Of a stretch of 7,678 bases of DNA, positions 1 through 6,200 are shown one piece after another. This DNA is from Methylovulum sp. Its GTDB lineage: Bacteria; Pseudomonadota; Gammaproteobacteria; Methylococcales; Methylomonadaceae. The stretch is from NCBI GenBank assembly GCA_028713595.1, contig JAQTNZ010000108.1, positions 1 to 7,678 of the forward strand, in the 5' to 3' direction. The notes under the pieces are model-generated. The model worked only from the letters and a program-made list of their open reading frames with translations. It had not been told where the DNA came from and searched no databases. Position 1 is the first letter of the stretch, and every line of letters begins with the position of its first letter. Position numbers and translations under genes: made by a program.

Positions 1-37
1 GTAAGGAAAGATGTTGCTTGCCGTATAGGTCGCTCAT
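1..37 (-). CDS. 5' end of an unidentified gene (12 codons in window)
   Basis: On the minus strand an ATG (complement of 35-37) opens a frame reading MSDLYGKQHLSL and runs off the left edge. A GGAG ribosome binding site (complement of 44-47) sits 6 nt upstream, which supports a real start. It lies 61 bp downstream of the reconstructed ancestral stop (99-101) of the nuclease-like gene, on the same strand, so the two were once close neighbours. The start faintly resembles the N-terminus of some pyridoxamine 5'-phosphate oxidase-like proteins, but 12 residues cannot establish that and no function is assigned. Confidence 0.55.
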   Translation of the reverse strand, partial: MSDLYGKQHLSL

Positions 38-98
38 GGTTGGCTCCGGGTGATTGATGGCTTGTGCAAAGAAGTATAGCCTACCGATTTATTATCGC

Positions 99-124
99 TT
101 ATCCCTCCGATTGAAGGAATATCG
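99..124 (-). other. displaced 3' end of the nuclease-like gene, left of the IS
   Basis: If the IS and one copy of its target duplication are removed, the minus-strand frame of the nuclease-like gene (ending ...RKTIF) continues on this side as L-Q-S-E-G followed by TAA (complement of 99-101). This is therefore the original end of that gene, cut off by the IS insertion. The same reading results whether the duplication is taken as 6 or 8 bp. Confidence 0.75.
117..124. repeat. target-site duplication, left copy (gaatatcg)
   Basis: The 8-bp sequence gaatatcg here is repeated at 1067-1074 on the other side of the IS. IS1595-family elements are known to make 8-bp duplications. The right copy overlaps the last 2 bp of the symmetrical inverted repeat, so the strictly external duplication is the 6-bp atatcg (119-124 and 1069-1074). 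Confidence 0.7.
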
Positions 125-149
125 TCGCTCATATGGGTAAATAGGTGAA
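125..149. repeat. IS terminal inverted repeat, left
   Basis: It begins TCGCTCATATGGGTAAATAG and continues GTGAA. It matches the reverse complement of 1044-1068 at 24 of 25 positions, the difference being G versus T at the eleventh base. The transposase stop codon (complement of 129-131) lies inside this repeat. Confidence 0.88.
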
Positions 150-970
150 CCGAGGGGTCATGAGGACTCTCAGGAAGTGGTCGGTTACGCGTTTGAGGTT
201 ATGCGCCCACTGGAACATGGCGACGTACTGGGCGAGGTATTTCTTATGGACACCTCGGAACGGCCTCAGGAAGTTGCGCAGCCCCGACCCGATGCCGCCA
301 CCCTATTATACGCCGACGACTCGTCGGTGTAAAGCGTGATGCCCGTCCCGGTTTTGGCCTCCACTTCCGGCTGGACGGTGTCTATCCGGGTGTCGCCGCA
401 CACCGTCAGGCGGATTTCCCCGCTGTCGCGCCCGACGATGCCTTGGATTGGGGGGCGGTCGTTCGCCATCGTGCCTTTCCCCTTCCTTTTGTTGGCCCGG
501 CGGCGGGGCGGGTCTTCGGGGTCGCTGTGCCGGTCACCTTTTTCGCCCGCGTTCTGGAAGGCCTCGTCGGCCTCGGTGACCGCGTCGGGCAGGGGCGAGG
601 TGTCCCGGAGCTGCAAGGCGGCGGCCTGCATTTCGTGGCGGTAGCCCAGCAACGTGCCGTAGTCGCACTCCAACTCGTCGGCGAGTTGCAGGGTCGGTAC
701 GCCTTGCGCGAAGCCGCGCAGTATCAGCACGATCTTGGCGCAGGAATAGTGGGTCCCCGCCCACACCGTACCCGTGAACAGGTTAAACACCTTTCCGCAA
801 GTCCGGCAACGGTAGTCCGCCACCGAAGCGCGGACAGGCCGATGGGGGCACTGCCCGTCGGGAAGGGGATGCCCTGACGGGCATCCCAAGCCGTCAGGGT
901 GGAGAAGCCCCAACACAAAATCGTGGCAGTTTTGCTCGTTAAGCAGATCGGTGATCGGAAAACGCATCAT
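129..970 (-). pseudogene. IS1595-family transposase, frameshifted with internal deletion
   Basis: This would be the DDE-type transposase of the IS. Reading from ATG at 970 (MMRFPITDLL), the N-terminal part has a zinc-ribbon-like region with Cys at about residues 30, 41, 55 and 58 (YRCRTCGKVFNLFTGT). The catalytic domain follows, with the first Asp in TEADEAFQNAGEKG (about 135), the family motif DPEDPPRRRANKRKG, and the second Asp in LYTDESSAYN (about 216). After this the frame ends at 266 with an unrelated tail. The family C-terminus resumes in another frame at about 305 as GLRNFLRPFRGVHKKYLAQY and ends at 129. The family segment normally joining these blocks, with its conserved His and the third acidic catalytic residue in an HxNTxEG-like motif, is absent. 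I estimate 30-40 residues are missing. Because sequence is lost as well as shifted, programmed frameshifting would not restore a working enzyme. Confidence 0.9.
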
Positions 971-976
971 GGTGAA

Positions 977-984
977 CCCTCCTC
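977..984 (-). promoter_or_regulatory. transposase ribosome binding site
   Basis: The complement reads GAGGAGGG and ends 6 nt before the ATG at 970. This fixes 970 as the start. The longer in-frame option, a GTG at 1048 inside the inverted repeat, lacks such a site. Confidence 0.75.
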
Positions 985-1043
985 GAATGACCGGGTGTAT
1001 TTTGCCAAAACTCTGTTCACTTGGCATTTCCTTTTTCGACGGC

Positions 1044-1068
1044 TTCACCTATTTACCAATATGAGCGA
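1044..1068. repeat. IS terminal inverted repeat, right
   Basis: This is the inverted partner of 125-149 (24 of 25). It supplies the last residues and the TAG stop (complement of 1049-1051) of the neighbouring nuclease-like gene. Confidence 0.88.
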
Positions 1069-2782
1069 ATATCGTTTTCCTTAATGCTTGTTTCGTGTCT
1101 TGCATATATGAAATATATGGTCTGTCATCATCAATATCTGACAAAGATACAAAGTACTCTAATAATTTTTTTGTTAGAGAGGACAGGCCAAGATTTAGCA
1201 GTTCTTCTTTTCTATCAATTAAAAGCAGTTGCACTTCTAAATAAGAGGTTAAATCAGGTTGTCCCAAATCTAGGTCTCTCTCTTTGGATACAAGCCATAT
1301 GTTTCTCAATTCGTTTATTGATTCCGCCATTAAAAGCAAGTTGCCTTGTGATTTATCCAGCAAAAATCTTAGTAAACAAAAGTTAAGGCTTAAAATATCT
1401 TCATCTTCACTCCCTATTGTTAAATCAATAGCATCAAACCAAGTCAACAATACATAATGTATCGTTTTTGGTTGTTCTAAGTCTTCACCAAAAATATCTC
1501 TCATGAGTACACCACCGCTATCTATAGCATGTCCAGTCTCTCTCAACTGCTTAACAGCCTTAGGGACGTTTACTTTTGCGTTGACATAACGATGACTAAG
1601 ACTATCTACACGATGCTTGTCATAAACTGTTTTCACTTCAATAGCAAACATATGCCCTGTATTTTTGTCATATAAAGCTAAGTCAATATCCCCTCCTGGG
1701 AACTTTTTTCTAGTAGCGACTTTAATATGTGAAAACGTAGGAAGTGAGTCTGCGACACGATCTGCTGCTTTTGCCAATGTAGAACCTAATGTCCTACTCC
1801 ATAAGTTTTCATTCTTTCTTATGGCTATAGTTAAAAGCCCTACCATTATATTTTGATATTTTGTGAAAGAAGGGTTTCTCAGATATCTGCCATGTAGTTT
1901 ATAAAACGGAATCGGGAGTAGATATTTTGAAGATTCTAATGGTGACAATGAAAAAATAGAAACTAGATCTAATATGCGATCATTAAGTAGCTTTCCGTGT
2001 TCAGGCCAAGCCTGACTATAGACATCACACAAAGTAGTTAAAAATTTATCGTCATACCAAAAAGAGTGTTTCACCTTATTCGCGGCAAACTCTAAAAATA
2101 CTAAAAACCCAGATAATGCTTCTAACTCTTCCGCAATGAAGCCAACTCCCTCCTCAAACTTCTTCCAAGCATCAGGCTCAGAACTAGTAATATATGATAA
2201 ATACTCAGGACTAGCTGAAAAAGCATAATAAATTGAGTTTATATTTAGAGATGTCAAATCACTATATAGTAATGATTCTAAATATTCTTTTTTGGCTATA
2301 TTGTCAATAGCCATAAGCACAGAAGCTCGCTTTTTCTTTGTTAAGCAAGCATGCATAGTGTCTTTACTAAAATCGTAGAATACTTTCCACATTCCACTAT
2401 GTATTCGTGCACTCTGCTCCCTGTTTAACTGATCCATAATTTGTATTGTATAAGTTGATTTTACCCAGGGATCAGGGCCATTAGGCGAATCAAAAGATGG
2501 CTCAGTCTCAGACAATTCACAACTAGCTAAGCAATCAGACAAAACTAGACAATTTACAGCATAGCAATAATCCTCATAAAGTTTTTCTCCTGCTTCAATT
2601 TGAATACCCATATGAGCAGACATATACACAAACATTTCGGGGGCTTGAGGATGAAAATTTTTAGGTGCTGCAACTATATTCCTTTTAAATGTTTCTATTG
2701 GGATATCTGTATAAGCACTCAGCAAACTATCCGTCACATCGATTAAACCCTCACGATACTGAACACTTTGCTGAATATTCAT
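1049..2782 (-). CDS. PD-(D/E)xK nuclease-like protein, C-terminus replaced by IS end
   Basis: This is a 577-residue soluble protein that I do not recognise as a named family. The one clear motif lies at residues 363-384: GGDIDLALYDK, then about ten residues on, FAIEVKT, giving D365/D367 and E382-x-K384. This is the arrangement of PD-(D/E)xK (restriction-endonuclease-like) nucleases. A helix with KAVKQLRE (about 408-415) follows, where such folds often carry a conserved Gln. The first 340 or so residues and the last 130 are mostly helical and unassigned. No signal peptide or membrane segment is apparent. The start is supported by AGGTG (complement of 2788-2792) 5 nt upstream of the ATG. The gene is strikingly AT-rich beside its neighbours, suggesting transfer. 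Residues 573-577 (AHIGK) and the stop are encoded by the IS inverted repeat. The native tail was LQSEG, so only five residues changed and activity may survive. The nuclease call is moderate; substrate and role are unknown. Confidence 0.85.
   Translation of the reverse strand: MNIQQSVQYREGLIDVTDSLLSAYTDIPIETFKRNIVAAPKNFHPQAPEMFVYMSAHMGIQIEAGEKLYEDYCYAVNCLVLSDCLASCELSETEPSFDSPNGPDPWVKSTYTIQIMDQLNREQSARIHSGMWKVFYDFSKDTMHACLTKKKRASVLMAIDNIAKKEYLESLLYSDLTSLNINSIYYAFSASPEYLSYITSSEPDAWKKFEEGVGFIAEELEALSGFLVFLEFAANKVKHSFWYDDKFLTTLCDVYSQAWPEHGKLLNDRILDLVSIFSLSPLESSKYLLPIPFYKLHGRYLRNPSFTKYQNIMVGLLTIAIRKNENLWSRTLGSTLAKAADRVADSLPTFSHIKVATRKKFPGGDIDLALYDKNTGHMFAIEVKTVYDKHRVDSLSHRYVNAKVNVPKAVKQLRETGHAIDSGGVLMRDIFGEDLEQPKTIHYVLLTWFDAIDLTIGSEDEDILSLNFCLLRFLLDKSQGNLLLMAESINELRNIWLVSKERDLDLGQPDLTSYLEVQLLLIDRKEELLNLGLSSLTKKLLEYFVSLSDIDDDRPYISYMQDTKQALRKTIFAHIGK
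1067..1074. repeat. target-site duplication, right copy (gaatatcg)
   Basis: An exact copy of 117-124. In the minus-strand reading frame of the nuclease-like gene it covers the end of the T-I-F codons. Confidence 0.7.
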
Positions 2783-2787
2783 TTAGT

Positions 2788-2792
2788 CACCT
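2788..2792 (-). promoter_or_regulatory. ribosome binding site of the nuclease-like gene
   Basis: The complement reads AGGTG, 5 nt before the ATG at 2782. It is the only plausible site near the first Met and supports this start. Confidence 0.6.
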
Positions 2793-2827
2793 AGTTCATG
2801 ATTAATTTATTGACTGTATAACAATGA

Positions 2828-2855
2828 GTTATATCACTAAAAGTATATCTGCCAA
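2828..2855 (-). promoter_or_regulatory. sigma70-like promoter of the nuclease-like gene
   Basis: On the minus strand, TTGGCA (complement of 2850-2855) and TATAAC (complement of 2828-2833) are separated by 16 bp. Each matches the -35 and -10 consensus at 5 of 6 positions. Transcription would begin near 2821, leaving a leader of about 40 nt. It lies between the gene and the MITE-like element, so that insertion left this promoter intact. Chance matches are common in AT-rich DNA. Confidence 0.55.
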
Positions 2856-2956
2856 CGAATGGCCTTCTACACAATAATTTCACGATAATTTATTGATAAG
2901 CATATGATTTTCCTTTCTGTATATTAAGTTGATAAGGGGGTTAGGCTGGTTATGAT

Positions 2957-2964
2957 TAATTTTC
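2957..2964. repeat. target-site duplication of the MITE-like element, left (TAATTTTC)
   Basis: This 8-bp sequence touches the outer end of the left inverted repeat and is repeated exactly at 3170-3177, touching the right one. Confidence 0.75.
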
Positions 2965-2983
2965 GTTACTACTCAGCCCCCCT
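2965..2983. repeat. MITE-like terminal inverted repeat, left
   Basis: It reads GTTACTACTCAGCCCCCCT. Against the reverse complement of 3150-3169 it differs by two substitutions (C/T at base 5 and C/A in the C-run) and one single-base length difference in the C-run. Confidence 0.75.
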
Positions 2984-3045
2984 GTTAAAATAAATAATTA
3001 ATAAACAATGAGTTAAAGCTCAATGGTTGCGCCAATTGCTACATT

Positions 3046-3085
3046 TTACAGGATATTACCATTGATTTTTGGTAATATCCTGTAA
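3046..3085. repeat. perfect 16-bp inverted repeat with 8-nt loop
   Basis: TTACAGGATATTACCA at 3046-3061 and its exact reverse complement at 3070-3085 flank an 8-nt loop (ttgatttt). A T-run does not follow on either strand, so it does not look like an ordinary intrinsic terminator. It sits at the centre of the MITE-like element and is probably its core fold, although such a stem could also affect or protect transcripts crossing it. Confidence 0.9.
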
Positions 3086-3119
3086 CGTGCCGCCAGGCAA
3101 ACCTATATACAGTATCAAC

Positions 3120-3149
3120 AGCTAGTTATATGTTCCACATATAGTAGCT
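3120..3149. repeat. imperfect hairpin in the right arm of the MITE-like element
   Basis: AGCTAGTTATATGT (3120-3133) pairs with ACATATAGTAGCT (3137-3149) around a 3-nt loop, giving 12 pairs with one mismatch and one bulge. It ends directly against the right terminal repeat. No T-run follows. Confidence 0.65.
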
Positions 3150-3169
3150 AGGGGGTGCTGAGTAATAAC
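3150..3169. repeat. MITE-like terminal inverted repeat, right
   Basis: It reads AGGGGGTGCTGAGTAATAAC, the inverted partner of 2965-2983. Confidence 0.75.
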
Positions 3170-3177
3170 TAATTTTC
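3170..3177. repeat. target-site duplication of the MITE-like element, right (TAATTTTC)
   Basis: An exact copy of 2957-2964, immediately outside the right inverted repeat. Confidence 0.75.
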
Positions 3178-3298
3178 CGCCATTAAACTAGATGAGGCAA
3201 CCGTCGGCAAAGGGTCGAACTGAAACAGTCAATGTCTGATGCAGTTGAGACTAATTTTAGCAATTGTCGGATCAAGTCTGAGCTAGTACACGTTACCA
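3178..3298. other. non-coding remainder between the helicase stop and the MITE-like element
   Basis: I see no convincing gene, terminator or RNA here. Very short frames exist, such as one from ATG 3232, but they lack ribosome binding sites and one runs into the helicase gene antisense. The helicase stop (complement of 3299-3301) has no recognisable hairpin plus T-run after it. Confidence 0.5.
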
Positions 3299-6200
3299 TT
3301 AGTCAATATCACTAATCAACGCCATCATATCCTCAACTGACATTTTGCCACTGACCTCGCCACCTTCCAGCAAGCTGTTCGCCAAATCGCGTTTGTGTTT
3401 GTGCAGGTCAACAATCTTGTCTTCGATAGTGTCTTTAGCGACCAGGCGATAAATGGTCACGGGGCGTTTTTGCCCCATACGGTGGGCGCGGTCTGAGGCT
3501 TGGTCTTCGACCGCCGGATTCCACCACGGGTCCATGTGGATGACATAATCGGCGGCGGTCAGGTTTAAACCCGTCCCCCCCGCTTTCAGGCTAATTAAAA
3601 ACAAATCACCGTCACCGGCTTGGAAGGCGTTCATGGCTTTTTTACGTTGCGGTACGGGGGTGGAACCATCCAGATAATGGTAAGCAATGCCTTTTTTATC
3701 CAGCAATTCGCGGATCAAATCCAAGTGGCCGACAAATTGGCTAAACACCAACGCCTTATGGCGGTTATCCAGCAATTCATCGACCAGCTCTTCAAACGCC
3801 TGCAATTTGGAGCTGCTGATAGGCGAGTCTTCCATCACCAAGCGCGGGTTGCAACAGGCACGGCGTAACTTCATAATTTCCGCCAACACCTTTAGCTGTT
3901 GGTTGCCCGATTGCGTTTTGGCTTCATTAATCGCCTGCATGGCATTGCGGCGTAGGGCTTCGTATAAGGCCCGCTCCTCTGCGCTCAGCTCGATATGCAA
4001 GGTGACTTCAGTGCGCGGTGGCAATTCGGTTAAGACATCGTTTTTCAGCCTGCGTAAGATAAAGGGGCGCAACAGCTTTTTCAGGCGTTGCTGTACGGCA
4101 TGGTCTTGTTGGTTTTCGATGGCATGGGCATAACGCTCATTAAAACGGGTCAAAGAACCTAACAGGCCTGGGTTGATAAAATTGAACAAATTCCATAATT
4201 CGCCCAAATGGTTTTCTATCGGCGTACCCGTCGTGATGAGCTTAAAGTCCGCTTGTAAGGTCATGGCCGCTTTCGAGCGTTTGGTCAGGGCGTTTTTAAT
4301 CGCCTGGGCCTCATCCGCCACCAAAGTATGCCAACGGACTTGGCCTAGCCGTTCGGCCTCGGTTTGTAGCAAGCCATAACTACAGACCACCAAATCAAAT
4401 TCAGCGGCGTTATCGAGCATGGCTTGGCGGTCGCCATGACCAAACTGTTGGACGTTTAAAGTGGGCGAAAATCGTTGGGCTTCTTCCATCCAGTTGATGC
4501 ACACCGAAGTCGGCGCCAAAATCAAGGTCGGGCCGGCGGGGGCGCGGGATAGGATTAAGGCTAAGGCTTGCACGGTCTTACCCAAGCCCATATCATCAGC
4601 CAGACACGCACCCGCTCCCCAATGCGCCAGACGCGACATCCACTGGAAACCTTCGCGTTGGTAATCGCGCAATTCACCTTGCAGGGTTGACGGAACTTGC
4701 GGGTTTAGGTCGCTGATGTCGCTTAAATGTTTTAGCTGGTCTTTCCAAGGCTTGCTGGCGGTGATGGTCATGCCTTCGGTAATGCCGTCCAAGGCTGGAG
4801 CCGCTAAGGCATGGAAGCGGATTTTATCGTCTTGGGCTTCACCCAACCCAGTCAAATCATCCAGACGCTGGCGCAATTCACGGGTTAAGGCGATGATTTG
4901 CCCGTCTTCCAGTTTAAGGAAACGGCTGCTGGAACCGTTTAACAAGTGCATCAGCCGTTGCATGTTAAAGACCTGATCGTCATTAATCACCAAATCACCA
5001 TCAACGCTAAACCAGTTCTGTTCCTTGCGGATGGAAAATTGCGCTTGAGATAGGCCTGCTTCACGGCTTAAACGGATTTTTTTGCCCTTCGGCCATTCCA
5101 GCAGGGCGAAGTCTTCTTGCAACGCTTGCAAATCCAACAACACCTCCAACGCCATTTCCGGGTCATCCAGCAGCCATTTTAGTTCCTTATCCTTATAAAG
5201 CCCTGGGCATTCGGCAAACAAGCGCGTGACGTTGGCGTTTTCCTGATTAAAATCACGGGTAGTTTGGTATTGCTGACCGTCAATGTCGGCCAATACGGTA
5301 GTTCCGCCGCTGGCGGGCTTATATAACGGCCCGCCACTGATAAATGGCTGCACAAACACTTCGATTTGAATGCCCTGCCCCACCGGCTGCAAATGGATGT
5401 GTAGGCGACTGTCGGCGGGCATGTCTATGGCATGGCTGGAAGTGCCGCCAATGTCCGATTGCACGGTCAGCATGGACGCTATCGAGGCTATTGAATCAAT
5501 CACTTGCTGGCGGGCGGAAGCGGGCACCACCAGCCCGCTTTTGCCGAGAATTTCGGCAACTTGCAGGTGCTGGTTATTAATGACATAGAGCATCAGGCCA
5601 TGATTGGCGGTTTTTGGGGCAATAATCCTTTGGCGGTGGATTTCAGGAATCAGCGAAATGCGCAGGTTAGCGTCCTCTTCTTTCACTAACAATTGGGGTT
5701 CGGCGACGATAATGTCCACGGGCTTGCCGGATTGTTCCTGCCCCGCCCAATACACGTTGGGATGGCCGGCTGCGGCCAGCAGCCCCTCTACCGACAACTC
5801 ATAAATTTCTTTCGCGTAATAGCCGTAATAATCGCTTTCCTTATCAATGGCTATTTTGGTGCAGATCCGCCTATCCTGTTCGGTCAAATAATCGTAATCG
5901 CTAAGGTCATGGTAGAGTTTTTTCAAAGCGATGGGGCGGCCTTTGCTCCATTGTCCGTTTTTGCTTAAACGCTGCTCTTTGGGGACGAGAAAAACGTCAT
6001 CACCTTCCAAACTCAGGCTCCAGACCATACGCAATTCTTGCGACGGTTGCGCGGTGGCCACAGGTTGCCCGCTTAATTGCGTCAGGGCTGTCAATGCCCG
6101 CTCCCACAGCGAGACTTTGGGCAACAAGTCGATGATCTCACCAAAAGGGGAGTTGGCATAAAACAACGCGATTTGCTGGCAATCGGCATTTTGATGGTGT

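Larger units (their letters stand above)
125..1068 (-). mobile_element. IS1595-family insertion sequence, internally deleted
   Basis: The element is bounded by about 25-bp inverted repeats (125-149 and 1044-1068) with one mismatch and flanked by short direct repeats. It holds a single minus-strand transposase pseudogene of the IS1595 type. It is clearly more GC-rich than the gene it interrupts, so it probably came from a different genomic background. Its transposase points the same way as the interrupted gene, so read-through from that gene's promoter could transcribe it. The missing transposase segment means it cannot move by itself, though intact ends could still be used by a transposase supplied elsewhere. 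Confidence 0.88.
2965..3169. mobile_element. MITE-like non-autonomous element, 205 bp
   Basis: Three independent signs of transposition agree. First, there are terminal inverted repeats: GTTACTACTCAGC plus a C-run at 2965-2983, and its complement ending GCTGAGTAATAAC at 3150-3169. Second, an exact 8-bp direct repeat, TAATTTTC, abuts both outer ends. Third, the interior is non-coding and folds strongly, with a perfect 16-bp palindrome centred at about 3065.5 against an element midpoint of 3067. The inner arms beside the palindrome also keep traces of mirror symmetry. It encodes no transposase, so it would depend on an autonomous relative sharing its ends. The duplication length fits families such as IS66 and IS1595, but the ends do not match the IS1595 element in this window. 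The parent is unknown. Confidence 0.75.

Noticed and set aside
73..78. TATACT on the minus strand as a -10 box for the gene at the left edge
   Set aside because: No acceptable -35 lies at 16-18 bp; an isolated hexamer in AT-rich DNA is weak evidence.
443..877. Rightward 144-codon frame through the IS
   Set aside because: It is antisense to the transposase in GC-rich DNA, where long spurious frames are expected; the transposase motifs are on the other strand.
971..1048. Extended transposase start at GTG 1048 or ATG 1027
   Set aside because: The GTG lies inside the inverted repeat, and the purine run before 1027 touches the ATG with no spacing. The ATG at 970 has GAGGAGGG at 6 nt and begins the family-like sequence.
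2821..3015. Direct repeat acaatgagtta at 2821-2831 and 3005-3015 as a possible attachment or iteron site
   Set aside because: It is only 11 bp in AT-rich DNA, with just two copies, and one lies inside the MITE-like element; chance is a sufficient explanation.
3046..3085. Palindrome as an intrinsic terminator for the helicase
   Set aside because: No T-run follows on the minus strand and it is over 200 bp past the stop codon; its central place in the MITE-like element explains it better.
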